From CAVQCX01 sp963711095 (GTDB lineage Bacteria; Pseudomonadota; Gammaproteobacteria; Chromatiales; Chromatiaceae): a stretch of 64,000 bases of DNA. The DNA lies in assembly GCA_963711095.1 (NCBI GenBank), contig CAVQCX010000013.1:148088-212087 (forward strand). Reading direction: 5' to 3'. Under the pieces are notes generated by a model that saw only the letters and a program-made list of their open reading frames with translations, searched no databases and was not told where the DNA came from. The position numbers and the translations under genes were made by a program. The stretch's first letter is position 1, and each line of letters starts with the position of its first letter. Below, one piece after another: positions 27,719-38,181 of this stretch.

Positions 27719-27885
27719 CGGTCTCCCCCAAGCATCGGGCCGCGAAACAGACAGCGATCAGTACCAGAACAGGGGGGGCCACCGGCCCTATCCAACGCTC
27801 GGGTCAAGTGCGCGTCTGCCTGGCACCCATCCGCTGCGATCACTGTTAAACTCTGCCTGGAGAGGCCCCGAAGGAGCACCTGAGC

Positions 27886-28704
27886 ATGCGTCGGCTGATC
27901 TGGCTCGCCCTGGTGGCAATAATAGTGGGCGGGTGCGCCAGCGCTACCCAGGGCCCCGCAGTGAGCGCCGAGCTCGTCCAGGCCGTGACCGCTTACCGCC
28001 AGGGCGACTATGCGAGCGCCATCCCTGTACTGCAGAAGCAGGCCCGGCTTGGGCAGCCCGCCGCCCAGACCCTGCTCGGCGTCATGCGCTACCAGGGCAA
28101 GGGCCTGCCACGGGACGACCAGGAGGCAGTGAAGTGGTTTCGCATGGCCGCCGCGCAGGGCGACTCCGAGGCCCAGTTCAATCTGGGTGTCGCCTACTAC
28201 GAAGGCCGGGGCGTGCCCCAGGACGATCACGAGGTCTGGCGGTGGTGGCGCGAGTCCGCCTGGGGGGGATACGCCCTGGCCCAGTACAACCTGGGTGCGC
28301 TGTACGACTCGGGCAGAGGGGTGGTCCAGGACCACCAGCAGGCGGCAAAGCTGTGGAAGCTGGCCGCCGCTCAGGGGATCGCCGGCGCCCAGCACAATCT
28401 GGGACTCATGTATCTGAACGGACAGGGCGTGGCCCGCAGCCCCGAGACGGCGGCGCTCTGGCTGGGCAAGGCCGCCGCGCAGGGACTGCCGGACAGCCAG
28501 TATCAGCTCGGGGTGATGTGCGCGCAGGGGCTGGGCGTGCCGAAGAGCAAGGTGCGCGCATACGCCTGGCTCACCCTCGCCGCCACTCAGGGCCAGACCG
28601 CGGCGCAGGGGGCGCTCCCGGGGCTCGCGTCGTCGATGACGCCGGCCGAGCGGGACCAGGCACAGCACCTGTCCCGGACACTCGGCGCGCACAACAACCC
28701 GTAG
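27886..28704 (+). CDS. Sel1-repeat (TPR-like) lipoprotein
   Basis: A 272-residue protein. The signal sequence ends in VGGCAS, a lipobox, so Cys is the likely lipidated residue. From about 70 to 225 there are four to five Sel1 repeats (for example AQFNLGVAYYEGRGVPQDDHE and AQHNLGLMYLNGQGVARSPE). Such repeats bind partner proteins; the family includes envelope scaffolds and regulators. SD AAGGAG lies 9 nt before ATG. Divergent from the exported protein at 26.7 kb, with a 167-bp gap. Confidence 0.85.
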   Translation: MRRLIWLALVAIIVGGCASATQGPAVSAELVQAVTAYRQGDYASAIPVLQKQARLGQPAAQTLLGVMRYQGKGLPRDDQEAVKWFRMAAAQGDSEAQFNLGVAYYEGRGVPQDDHEVWRWWRESAWGGYALAQYNLGALYDSGRGVVQDHQQAAKLWKLAAAQGIAGAQHNLGLMYLNGQGVARSPETAALWLGKAAAQGLPDSQYQLGVMCAQGLGVPKSKVRAYAWLTLAATQGQTAAQGALPGLASSMTPAERDQAQHLSRTLGAHNNP

Positions 28705-29058
28705 CGAGGCAGATACCGCAACGCCCGCCGGGCTCAGGTTGCTGCAGGAGGCCAACCCTCTGACCGAGCGGGACCGCGTTGAAGCCAGCGCCGCGGAACG
28801 CCGGTCGCCGAGAGGGCTCGCCTCCCACAGCCAAGCCTCGGCTCGGCGTATGAGTCCAGCCGCCCGGCCGATCGGCGGCTCACCCCGAGAACCGCCCCGG
28901 CGCCTATCCCTCCGCCAGCCGCAGGCCGGGTTGGCGCGCAGCGCCTACCTGGCGACGACCTTCGCGGCGCATCGTTGGGTAGCTTCGCAACCCGACCTAC
29001 GGTTTCACCACCTCCAAAGCGCCAACCCCATGGGCCCATCCCGGTGGCAGCCCGGCGC
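28705..29058. repeat. Intergenic stretch with two REP-like palindromes
   Basis: One unit near 28,798-28,830 (GGTCGCCGAGAGGGCTCGCC) matches that near 26,320. Another near 28,976-29,010 has GGGTAGCTTCGCAACCCGAC followed by CTAC, the same core as near 5,975. The two genes on either side converge here. No coding region recognised. Confidence 0.45.
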
Positions 29059-29688
29059 CTACCCTTCCGCCAGGTCGTTGCGCAGGCGACGCGGCCCGTG
29101 CACGCCGAAGAACAGGACGGTGGCGGCGATGGCCCCCAGGGTGTCGGCAAGCATGTCCTTCTGTGCGTCCCAGATGTCCCCCTGGCTGCCGAGATAGGCG
29201 GCGCCCGCCTCCGGGGCCGCCGTGATCGCGAAGATCCACTCGACCAGCTCATAGGCCATGGCGAGCGTGCCGATGGCGAACACCGGGTAGCTCGCCAACA
29301 GCCAACGGTTGCGGACCAGCCGCCTTGCCCAGATCCATTCCGCGATCGCATAGGCATAGAATCCCACAGTGAAATGGGCGATGCGGTCGAAATTGTCGCG
29401 CTCGAATCCCAAGGCCTCGGTCACCCAGCCGAACGGGACCTGGGCGAAGGTCCAGTGTCCGCCGATGGTGTGCAGATAGATCAGGACCGCCATCAATCCA
29501 TACGCAAGATTCGAGAAGCGGATCCGGCCGACATATAGCCCGGCGATGACCCCGACAATGATCCAGACGGTGGCGTTCTCCACCAGCCAGGTGGACCGGT
29601 CGACCGGATGGAAGGCGAGCACGATGAATTCGGCCGCATAGAGTGCGAGCAGCAGGAAAGGAAAGCGTGAGGTATTGGCGAGGGGCAT
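29059..29688 (-). CDS. YjdF/DUF2238-family membrane protein
   Basis: A 209-residue, six-helix inner-membrane protein. The family pattern is clear: DNFDRIAHFTVGFYAYAIAEW, AMAYELVEWIFAI, and GDIWDAQKDMLADTLGA with conserved charged residues inside helices. Function unknown in general. No operon partner. Confidence 0.8.
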   Translation of the reverse strand: MPLANTSRFPFLLLALYAAEFIVLAFHPVDRSTWLVENATVWIIVGVIAGLYVGRIRFSNLAYGLMAVLIYLHTIGGHWTFAQVPFGWVTEALGFERDNFDRIAHFTVGFYAYAIAEWIWARRLVRNRWLLASYPVFAIGTLAMAYELVEWIFAITAAPEAGAAYLGSQGDIWDAQKDMLADTLGAIAATVLFFGVHGPRRLRNDLAEG

Positions 29689-29872
29689 TCCAGGATTAGA
29701 TCACGCTGCCCGGCGGCATCTCAATCCGCCCGGCGGAGGCCTGCGTGCGCGGGCGCCTCGATCCCTCGCCGCCCCACCGGGGCGTGCCGGTTGCTGGGGT
29801 CCGGTCTCCCCGCTAAGGTTGTGGATAGCCGCCGAGCGCGGCGCCACGCACCTGCCCCGGGGCTCTGCCGCC

Positions 29873-32317
29873 ATGTTTCAGGACTACGTCCAGAAGAGCA
29901 CCAGGAAGGTCCTGGGAACCCTGGAGCTCGCGGTCTCGGAGCTGGCGGGTATCCGCCAGAACCTGCTCACCCCCGATTTCATCCTGCTCGCGCTGCTCTC
30001 CCAGCCCGATTCCGAGGCGCTCAAGATCCTCGGACACCTGCTGCCGGACGCCCAGAAGACGGCCGCCGATCTGGTCGGCCGGATCCGCAGCCGCCATCAG
30101 CGCACGGCGCCGGTGCAGGCCACCCAGATAGTGGCGTCCCAGGAGGTCGAGGAGATGTTCCGGGCGGCCTGGACCGAGGCCCAGAGCCTCGGCGATCAGC
30201 TGCTGTCCACCGGCACCCTGTTCATCGGGCTGTTCGATCCCAAGGCGGGTCAGACCGCGAGCCTGCTGCGCGATGCGGGCATCACCCGGGAGCAGGCGCG
30301 CGAGGCCCTGCGCCATCTGCGCGGCGGGCGCACCATCACCAGCGAGGATGCCGAGAGCGAGCAGAATGTGCTCGACCGCTACACCAAGGACCTGACCGAG
30401 ATGGCACGCCAGGGCGGGCTCGACCCGGTGATCGGGCGGGAGGACGAGATCGGCCAGGTGATCCAGACACTCTCCCGGCGCAAGAAGAACAACCCCGCCC
30501 TGATCGGCGAGGCCGGGGTGGGCAAGACCGTAATCGTCGAAGGTCTGGCCCAGCGTATCGCCGACGCGGACGTGCCCGACACCTTGCTCAATCGGCGCAT
30601 CCTGGCGCTGGACATGTCGGAGATTGTGGCCGGGGCCAAGATGCGTGGCGAATTCGAGGAGCGCCTCAAGGGTGTGCGCGACGCGGTGATCCAGGCCAAG
30701 GGCCAGGTGATCCTGTTCATCGACGAGCTGCACACGGTGGTCGGTGCGGGTGCCGGCGCGGGCGGCCTGGACGCCCCCAGCATGCTCAAGGCCGCGCTGG
30801 CCCAGGGCAGCCTGCAGGTCATCGGCGCCGACACCCTGGACGAGTACCGCCGCTTCGTGGAGGCCGACAAGGCCCTGGAACGGCGCTTCCACCCGATCCT
30901 GGTGCGCGAGCCGAGCATCGAGGAGACCATCCGTATCCTGCAGGGCATCTGTCCGCGCTACGAGAGCCACCATCAGGTCAGCTACCTGCCCGAGGCCCTG
31001 GAGGCGGCGGCGGGGCTCTCCGAGCGCTACCTCACCGACCGGCGGCTGCCGGACAAGGCCGTGGACCTGATCGACGAGGCGGGCTCGCGCAATCACATCC
31101 GCCTGATCTCCATCCCGCGCGACGTCAAGATTCTGGAGCGTGACCACCAGCGGCTGGGGCGCGACAAGACCGCCGCCTTCGACGCCCAGGACTTCGAGCA
31201 GGCCGCCCGCCTGCAGATGGAGATCCTCAAGCTCGAGGAGCAGCTCAAGGAGGCCCGCCAGCGCTGGGAAGGCCAACGCGGTGCGCTCGACACCTCGGTG
31301 GGTGCCGAGGACATCGCCGAGGTGGTGGCCCGCTGGACCGGCATCCCGGTGGCCCGCATGGTCGAGACCGAATCCGCGAAGCTCTCGCGCATGGAAGAGA
31401 GCCTGCACCGGCGCATCATCGGCCAGGAGCAGGCCGTCAAGGCCGTGGCCGACGCCATCCGGCGCAACCGTGCCGGCATCACCACCGCCACGCGCCCCAT
31501 CGGCTCCTTCCTGTTCCTGGGTCCGACCGGGGTGGGCAAGACCGAGCTCGCCAAGGCGCTCGCCGAGCTGCTGCTCGACGACGAGTCGCGCATCGTGCGC
31601 CTGGACATGTCCGAGTACATGGAGCGCCATGAGGTCTCCAAGATGATCGGCGCTCCGCCCGGCTACATCGGCTACGGCGAGGGCGGCCAGCTCACCGAGC
31701 GCGTGCGGCGCAACCCCTACACCGTAGTGCTGCTCGACGAGGTGGAGAAGGCCCACCCCGATGTCTTCAACATGCTGCTGCAGATCCTCGAGGACGGGCA
31801 GCTCACCGACGCCCAGGGCCGGCGCGTGTCCTTCCGCAACACCATCCTGATCGGCACCTCCAACCTGGGCACCGAGGCGCTTTCTCCGGATAAGCGCCCG
31901 ATCGGCTTCGTGCAGTCCGAGACCCCGGACTACGCCGAGGCCCGTCAGCTGGTCATGCACGAGGTGAAGAGGTTCTTCAAGCCGGAGTTTCTCAATCGGC
32001 TCGACGATGTGATCGTGTTCCACTACCTGGAGCCCGAAGACGTGCGGCTGATCGCGCGCATGTTCGTCGACGAGCTCGCCCGTCGCATGCAAACCCGCCA
32101 CATCGAGATCCAGGTCGATGACAACGTGATCGACAAGCTCGCCCGCGACGGCTTCGACCCAGTCTACGGCGCCCGCCCCCTGCGCCGCGAAGTCGAGCGC
32201 CAGGTGGAGAACCCGCTTGCCATGCGCATCGTCAGGGGGGAGTGCCCCGACGGCAGCCGGGTCGGGATTGCGCTGGAAGACGGCGAGGTCGTCTTCCGAA
32301 TCAAGCGTGGTGCATAG
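29873..32317 (+). CDS. clpC: ClpC-type AAA+ ATPase (Clp protease ATP-binding subunit)
   Basis: An 814-residue unfoldase. The N-domain (about 1-145) is followed by AAA-1 with GEAGVGKT near 212 and IDELHTVVGAG, a short middle domain with a UVR-like segment (AAFDAQDFEQAARLQMEI), and AAA-2 with GPTGVGKT near 550 and VVLLDEVEKAHPDV. The short middle region separates it from ClpB disaggregases and fits ClpC, which hands substrates to ClpP. No clpP is nearby. The start chosen gives MFQDYVQKSTRKVL; the frame is open further upstream and the SD is weak. Gammaproteobacteria more often have ClpA/ClpB, so an extra ClpC-type protein may serve stress survival. Confidence 0.85.
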   Translation: MFQDYVQKSTRKVLGTLELAVSELAGIRQNLLTPDFILLALLSQPDSEALKILGHLLPDAQKTAADLVGRIRSRHQRTAPVQATQIVASQEVEEMFRAAWTEAQSLGDQLLSTGTLFIGLFDPKAGQTASLLRDAGITREQAREALRHLRGGRTITSEDAESEQNVLDRYTKDLTEMARQGGLDPVIGREDEIGQVIQTLSRRKKNNPALIGEAGVGKTVIVEGLAQRIADADVPDTLLNRRILALDMSEIVAGAKMRGEFEERLKGVRDAVIQAKGQVILFIDELHTVVGAGAGAGGLDAPSMLKAALAQGSLQVIGADTLDEYRRFVEADKALERRFHPILVREPSIEETIRILQGICPRYESHHQVSYLPEALEAAAGLSERYLTDRRLPDKAVDLIDEAGSRNHIRLISIPRDVKILERDHQRLGRDKTAAFDAQDFEQAARLQMEILKLEEQLKEARQRWEGQRGALDTSVGAEDIAEVVARWTGIPVARMVETESAKLSRMEESLHRRIIGQEQAVKAVADAIRRNRAGITTATRPIGSFLFLGPTGVGKTELAKALAELLLDDESRIVRLDMSEYMERHEVSKMIGAPPGYIGYGEGGQLTERVRRNPYTVVLLDEVEKAHPDVFNMLLQILEDGQLTDAQGRRVSFRNTILIGTSNLGTEALSPDKRPIGFVQSETPDYAEARQLVMHEVKRFFKPEFLNRLDDVIVFHYLEPEDVRLIARMFVDELARRMQTRHIEIQVDDNVIDKLARDGFDPVYGARPLRREVERQVENPLAMRIVRGECPDGSRVGIALEDGEVVFRIKRGA

Positions 32318-32404
32318 CGCTCGAATACCCCGAGCGCCATGTCAGATGCTGGTCAACGCCGTGCCCCTTCGTGGGCTCAAAAACCAACGGCGACGCCGAT
32401 TTAA

Positions 32405-32641
32405 CCTAGAAGCGGCAGTTGGACGGCCGCCAGGGTGCGTGCCGCGTGGTGTCTGGCAAGGCATAACGAGGCGGAATAGTGGACCTATTCCAACGAGTTA
32501 TAACGCAGCCAGGCGCCGCGCGGGGCGTGCCCTGGTGGTCGTAGCGGCCATCACCCGACGGGTGAGCATCAAGCTTGTACGGAACCAAGGCCAGATCAAT
32601 CACTTGATGGCTACTCGAAGCGGTCAACTGCCGTTTCTAGG
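32405..32641. mobile_element. CCTAG-family element, copy D (237 bp) with perfect TTTAA duplication
   Basis: Ends CCTAGAAGCGGCAGTT... and ...GGTCAACTGCCGTTTCTAGG, flanked by TTTAA on both sides (32400-32404 and 32642-32646). The interior is largely self-complementary, with a central GGAATAG-TGGA-CTATTCC hairpin. Only a short antisense frame is present; no functional transposase. It lies between two convergent genes, so it may act as a bidirectional terminator. Confidence 0.82.
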
Positions 32642-32748
32642 TTTAACGACCCGCACCCCCCGGCTGACCGCGTCCGGTCGACATCTCTGTTTCTCGACGT
32701 CCGCCGCTCCCGATCCAGGCTCGGATCGCCGGCATCCACCCGCCCCCC

Positions 32749-34147
32749 TCAGGGCTCCAGCTCCTCGAGGATCTTGGGATCCTTTTCTCCGTCCGCCAGC
32801 ACCGCGTGACAGATATCGCAGTCCTTGGAGATGCGCTCACCGTCGGCGGTGCGGTGCCGGTTGTCGTGACAACGTCGGCAGCCAAGGGGAGCTCTGGTGC
32901 CCCAGGTGATTGGGGTAGGTGTCCCAGAACACCTGCATGCTGGGAAACACGTTGAGCGCATAGATGTCGCCGAGCGTCCGGCCCGCCGCGCTGATGGCGT
33001 CGGCCTTCGACTTGAGCAGCTCGGCGTAGTGCTGTGCGTAGAAAGTCTCCACGGCCTTGGCGAGCCCGACCCTTGCCTCATCGTGTGACGCATAACGGAC
33101 CTTCAGCGCCTGCACGGCCTCGCGCTTGATGAATGGCAGCGTGCGGTCGATGCGCCCTTGCTCCAGGGCCCGGTCCACCTCGTCGCCCGGCTGCCGATAG
33201 ATGTGGGTCGGGCGGTTGTGGCAGTCGAGGCAGTCCATGGTGCGCCAGACCGCATCCTGCACAGCGGGCTTCGAGCCCTTGAACAGCTCTTGCTTGCCGT
33301 CGGCCCGGGTCAGCTCCACATCGTAGATAGTCTCGCGCGTGGGGTCCGCCAGATAGCGGACCTTTACGTTGCGATCCACGTGCCAGTGGATACCCCGGGA
33401 CGTCCTCCCCTGCGCTCCGCCGACCTTCATCAGCAGCACCGTCTTGACCTCGGTGTTGGCCTCGTCGTCGTCATAGCCCGTCTTCACGATCAACCGGTCA
33501 CCGATGAATCTGGTCGGCCAATGGCACTGCTCGCACGTCTCCCGCGCGGGCCTCAGGTTGTGCAGCGGGGTCGGAATCGGGCGCGGGTAAAGGTTCAGAG
33601 CTACGGCAACGACCTGCCAGAGACCCGAGAGCTTGGACTTGACGAACCAGTCCGCGCCGGGGCCTATGTGGCACTCCACACACTTGACGTGGGCATGTGG
33701 CGAGCGCTGGTAGGCAGTGTATTCCGGCTCCATGACGGTGTGGCAGGTGGCGCCGCAGAACGCAGTGGACTCCATGACCTCCACACCTTTGTAGGTCGCC
33801 GCGCCCAGAATGACGATATTGGTGACCGTCAGAAGCGCGGTCACCACCAAGGCGTTTCGGGTGCCCGGGCGGTTCAGGTCCATGACCGGCAGGCGCTCGT
33901 CCGCTCCCACGTGCTGGCGCGCCCGGCGCAGGGCCCATAGCCGCCCTATGGGTATCAGACTCAGCCCGAGAATAAACAGCGCCGGCAGGATCAGATAGGA
34001 GAGAATACCCAGGTACGGGCCACCCTCGAAGCCCGTCAGCTGCATGACGAACAGCATGACGAACAGCACGGCGCTGACTGTCGTCACCACCGTACCGATA
34101 AGGCTGATAATGTTCTGGGTTACTATAGCAACAAAATCTCTGACCAT
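32749..34147 (-). CDS. NapC/NirT-family multiheme cytochrome c; frameshifted near the C-terminus
   Basis: About 466 residues after one frameshift is bridged. Two to three N-terminal helices anchor it in the inner membrane (one about 15-40, one about 45-65, one about 100-120). Heme motifs in order: CGATCH (a CX3CH in the first site), CVECH, CEQCH, CLDCH, then in the shifted frame CRRCH and CDICH. HNLRPARETCEQCHWP and NHLGH are family signatures. Such proteins take electrons from quinol to periplasmic reductases. The shift is one extra C within a CCCC run (32886-32889 on the plus strand) and removes the last two hemes; bridging it gives a normal ending at 32749. Confidence 0.8.
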
Positions 34148-35290
34148 GTCCGCCCCCCGCCCCCGGATCGCGTGCCCATCCCCCCGTCGCGGGCGGGAGA
34201 CGTGCCCTATGTTTGAACAGCCAACCGAGCCCTCATTCTACACCTGAGATGCCACAAAAGCCCGGATCGGAGATGCTTTGTCGCCGGTTGGCGGTGCCTG
34301 AAGCGGGTCCGGTGCGCGAACATGGAGCTGCCGAGGTGATACAGCGCGACCGGGAAGAAATCGCTTGTATAACACCTATCCGATTTAGCAACGCGGGGTG
34401 CACGTACTCTCCACTCAGCGGGCGCCTGTCGCAAGACCCGCTTGCCAAGGCAGAACGGGAATCGGTCCCCAGCAACCTCTTCCTGATTACTGCGACCAAG
34501 GGCCAAATCGCGCGCTATGTTTTAGCGTCACGCGCCCCACCGATGGGCGCGATCGGGCTCGCCATAACAGCACCAGAGCACACGAGTAGAGCACAGGATT
34601 ACGCCATCTCAGCGAGCTCATCCATTGCGGCCAGCACCAAGCCGACCGCTGGCCTGCGCCAGCTCAACGTCCACGGCAACGTCATTGCGCCCAACGGCGA
34701 GGGCTAAGCCAGGCCGGCGGATGCTGCAATGCGAGCATTGACTCTCGCGACCCGCCAGTGCGGAACCGCATGCCAGCATGAAATCTATCTGCTCGTTTGG
34801 AAATTCATTGTCGATAGTTGTGGTTTCTACCTTGAGCATTTGAGGACGCGAGCGCTTGAGCGCAAGTGCAATAATGCATTGCATGCAATACCTGAAATAT
34901 TTATGAGCCTGCAGAGCGATTCCTGTGGAAGCAATATTGGTGTCGGACAACAGGTAACCACAAGATGAATATCCAGCATATGTTTCCCAGCCAGCTTCAA
35001 TACCCTGGACGACTGAAGGGACGACAAGCTCAACCATAAATACAGTCCCGCTTGGGCTGAGCGATTATTTCCGCGACGCTTCTGATCAAGGCCATAACCT
35101 CATTCACTTGGGGAGACCCTAGGCTTTGCCGGGGACTCACGAGGTTTGACCTTTGCGGCGGTCGGCCTGAAAAGACGGTCTGAGTGCAGAGCGGAGCGTT
35201 GCGGAAACGCGGTCCGGGATGGGACCGGCGGGACACGCCGTGAATCCCTGCTGGCGCTACGCAGTCCCGCTACGCTGGCAGGTCCCGGCC
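34148..35290. other. Long gene-poor region with an AT-richer core
   Basis: About 1.1 kb with no recognised gene. From about 34,730 to 35,010 base composition falls well below the window average, suggesting acquired or decayed DNA. The longest unassigned frames are 34213-34707 (+, 164 codons) and 34618-35037 (-, 139 codons, starting MVELVVPSVVQGIEAGW); neither shows a domain, and they overlap, so at most one is real. No repeat or RNA gene seen. Confidence 0.35.
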
Positions 35291-37915
35291 TCAGCGCACA
35301 ACAGGGACACGCAGCTCACCGGAGATCAACGCGGCCACATCCATCAACAGAGCGGGAACTGCGAAGCCCCGCGGGGCGGCGATGTACTTGGGCAGCCAGG
35401 TCGGCTGGAGCTTGCTCTTGTAGGCGCGCACCGCCTCGAAGTCGGAGAAATGCTCGCCGTGGCGGTAGATCAGGGTGCCAAGGCGCTGCCAGGTGGGGGC
35501 GAGCGGGTGGGAGCGCAGGTCCGCCAGGGGCGCCAGGCCGAGATTGCATCGGCCGTATCCCTTGGCGGCCCCCCAGAGCATGACCTCGGCGAGCAGGTAG
35601 TCCATGGTGCCCCGGGGAGCGGCCGGATCGAAGCGCATGAGCTCGGGCGCGAGCTCGGCCCGGTCCGCGGAGGCCCAGAGACTCGCGAACGCAACGATGC
35701 GGCCCTGGATGCGGACCAGCGCGCAGAGGCAGCGGCGCAGATAGGCGGGCTCGAAAAAGCCGAGCGCGAAGCCCCTCTCGCGGGCACGCCTGGTCTGCAG
35801 CCAGGCGTCGGAGATGCGCTGCAGATCGGCGAGCGCCGCGTCCAGCTGGCGCGCCTCGATCACCTCGAAGCGGGCGTCCAGATCGGTGACCTGGCGGTAG
35901 GCCTGGCGCAGCTCGGCGCGCTCGCTGCCTTCGAGCGAGAAGCCCGCCAGCGGGACCAGGGCCTCTTCGCCGATCCTGAGGGGGGCCAGGCCGAGGTCCG
36001 TGTACAACGGCAGATGCCGGCCATCGACCTGATAGAAGACGGGCCGGCCACCGCGGTAGTCACTCAGCTCCAGGAACCGCCAGGCCAGAGCGCCGATCGC
36101 GTCGGGTGCGCCCACCGGATCGCCCATGGCGATCCAGCTGCGGCCCTTGACCTGGTACATCACGAAGGCATCCCCGGCCTCGCTGAAGAGTAGGCGCTTG
36201 TCGCCCAGCAGGGCCAGGTGGCCGTCCCCGCTCGGAGATCGCGCCACGACAGCGGCGGCCCTGGCGAGATCGCCCTCGCCGGGAAGCCCGGGTACCGGCG
36301 GTGCCGAGCGCAGCAGCTTGATCAGCCCCAGACCGGTCGCCGACAGCACCACCAGCAGGGAGGCGCGCAGGGCGCGCGGCGCATCCGCATGGAAGGCGAA
36401 CCGCCACCAGAGCTCATTGGAATAACCCATATGCTTGTAGGAGAACAGGCCGAGCCACAGCGAGCCGATCAGCGCCAGGGTCACCGAGCTGATCCAGCCG
36501 GCGGAGAAGATCTCGTCGAGCAACGAGGCCGGTCGCTCGAACGCGTCCCGGGCCAGCCAGAGGACACCCGCCAGGGCAGCGAGCAGTAATGATTCCTCGT
36601 AGTCGAGCCCTTTGACCAGCGAGCTGAGGATGCCCGCGAGCAGCAGCCAGAGCGTCACGCGGTAGGCCGCCCTCACACGCTGGTTGAGGCTGTGAGCGAG
36701 CACCAGCAGTGCCAGGCCCACCAGACTGGCCGTCAGGTGGGCGATCTCCAACAGCGGAAGCGGCAACAGGTCGCTCAGAAGCTCGATGCGCCAGGACACC
36801 GCCCGGGTGACTCCCGAGCCCAGCAGTACGGCGCCGGCGACGAAGGTCAGCACCGCCATGATCTGGGGCGCGATCCGCGCCAGAAGATCCCCGGCAGCTG
36901 CGACCCCCTTGCCCACCAGCCTGCGGTGCAGGTGCAGCTCGTGCCCCGCAGCGAGCAGCGCCGCCAAGCCAAAGGGCGCGACGTAGAAGAGAATGCGATA
37001 GGCAACGACGGCGCCGAGCAGCCCCTCCCTGGGGATATCGGGCAGCGCCAGAAGCAGGATGCTCTCGAACACGCCGACCCCACCCGGGACATGGCTCGCA
37101 ATGCCCGCCACGATCGCCAGCAGGTAGATGCCGAGGAACATCGGAAAGGACAGCCCCAGGTCGGGAGGCAGGAACATGAACAGCACCCCGCCAGAGCAAG
37201 ACAGATCCAGCACCGCCAGGCCGATCTGGGCGAGCGTGGTGGAAGGGCCAGGCACCCGCAGCAGCCAGTTGCGCACCCGCAACGGCTGCCGGCGCAGGCA
37301 GCCCCAGATCAGGTAGAGCGCTGTCGCGGCCAGGATCAGCCAGCCGAGCAGCCTGGGCAGCGCCACAGGCAGGTGCAGCACCAGCGCGGCGCGTGCCGGG
37401 TCGGAGACCAGCGCCATGCCGCCCACCACGGCCACGCCGATCCCAAAGGCCAGGCTGCACAGGGCCGCGACCACGGCAACATCGGTCGCCGACAGGCCGG
37501 CCGCGGTATACATGCGGAGCCGCACCGCGTTCGCCGAGATCCAGGCCAGACCGACATTCTGCCCCACCGAGACCGCGACGAAGGACACCAGGGCCACCCG
37601 GCCGTACGGCAGGCGCTTGCCGAGATAATCGAGGGCGATCGCGTCATAGCCGGTCATGGCCAGGTAGCTCCCAGCGCTCAGCAGCACGCCGAGCAGCAGG
37701 GTAAGCGGCGACAACTCCCCGAAATAGCCCAGCACTGCGCCCATGTGGACACTGGCGGTCTCCCGATGCATCACCCAGAGGGCAGCCAGGAACAGCAAGA
37801 CGCTGAACAGGGCGGCCAGCCAGTGGCGCGCCGCCAGCAACCGCCGCAGCAGGGGATGTGAGGGAGCCTGCTCCGACCCGCCGGGGTCTTGGGAAACGTC
37901 GGGTGGGGCAGACAT
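35291..37915 (-). CDS. mprF: MprF-type phosphatidylglycerol lysyltransferase/flippase
   Basis: An 874-residue bifunctional membrane protein. About 14 helices in the first 520 residues form the flippase part (UPF0104-like, with SHVPGGVGVFESI). The cytoplasmic C-terminal domain (about 550-870) is the DUF2156 GNAT-like transferase that moves lysine or alanine from aminoacyl-tRNA to phosphatidylglycerol, with FVMYQVKGRSWIAMGDPVG and GTMDYLLAEVMLWGAAKGYG. Effect: reduced negative surface charge and resistance to cationic peptides. The start is the ATG giving MSAPPDVSQD; no strong SD, and the frame is open upstream. It is divergent from the two-component system next door, which might regulate it. 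Confidence 0.85.
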   Translation of the reverse strand: MSAPPDVSQDPGGSEQAPSHPLLRRLLAARHWLAALFSVLLFLAALWVMHRETASVHMGAVLGYFGELSPLTLLLGVLLSAGSYLAMTGYDAIALDYLGKRLPYGRVALVSFVAVSVGQNVGLAWISANAVRLRMYTAAGLSATDVAVVAALCSLAFGIGVAVVGGMALVSDPARAALVLHLPVALPRLLGWLILAATALYLIWGCLRRQPLRVRNWLLRVPGPSTTLAQIGLAVLDLSCSGGVLFMFLPPDLGLSFPMFLGIYLLAIVAGIASHVPGGVGVFESILLLALPDIPREGLLGAVVAYRILFYVAPFGLAALLAAGHELHLHRRLVGKGVAAAGDLLARIAPQIMAVLTFVAGAVLLGSGVTRAVSWRIELLSDLLPLPLLEIAHLTASLVGLALLVLAHSLNQRVRAAYRVTLWLLLAGILSSLVKGLDYEESLLLAALAGVLWLARDAFERPASLLDEIFSAGWISSVTLALIGSLWLGLFSYKHMGYSNELWWRFAFHADAPRALRASLLVVLSATGLGLIKLLRSAPPVPGLPGEGDLARAAAVVARSPSGDGHLALLGDKRLLFSEAGDAFVMYQVKGRSWIAMGDPVGAPDAIGALAWRFLELSDYRGGRPVFYQVDGRHLPLYTDLGLAPLRIGEEALVPLAGFSLEGSERAELRQAYRQVTDLDARFEVIEARQLDAALADLQRISDAWLQTRRARERGFALGFFEPAYLRRCLCALVRIQGRIVAFASLWASADRAELAPELMRFDPAAPRGTMDYLLAEVMLWGAAKGYGRCNLGLAPLADLRSHPLAPTWQRLGTLIYRHGEHFSDFEAVRAYKSKLQPTWLPKYIAAPRGFAVPALLMDVAALISGELRVPVVR

Positions 37916-38181
37916 TGAAGCGATGTGCGGCAGCGCGCTGGGTCCGGTGGCGTCGAAGCCTAGCGAAAAAACCCGACCCGGCACAACGCCCGCGAGCAGC
38001 TTGAGCGGCCCCTTATCATGGCGCACGGGCACTTGGCCCGGCACCGGCGACCGCAGGCGGCACCCCTCGGCAACACCCCGGCGGCCGATCCTCGGCATCC
38101 CTGCACCGGGGCACGAGCCCTTGCCCGTCCCGCCGGGCCCATGAGTGCCCGAGAGAGGCCGAATGCGGTTAAATTAGCCCG

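Noticed and set aside
29813..32101. 762-codon minus-strand ORF
   Set aside because: Antisense shadow of clpC; no domains and biased composition.
34213..34707. 164-codon plus-strand ORF
   Set aside because: No domain, no clear ribosome site and overlaps another equally weak frame on the other strand.
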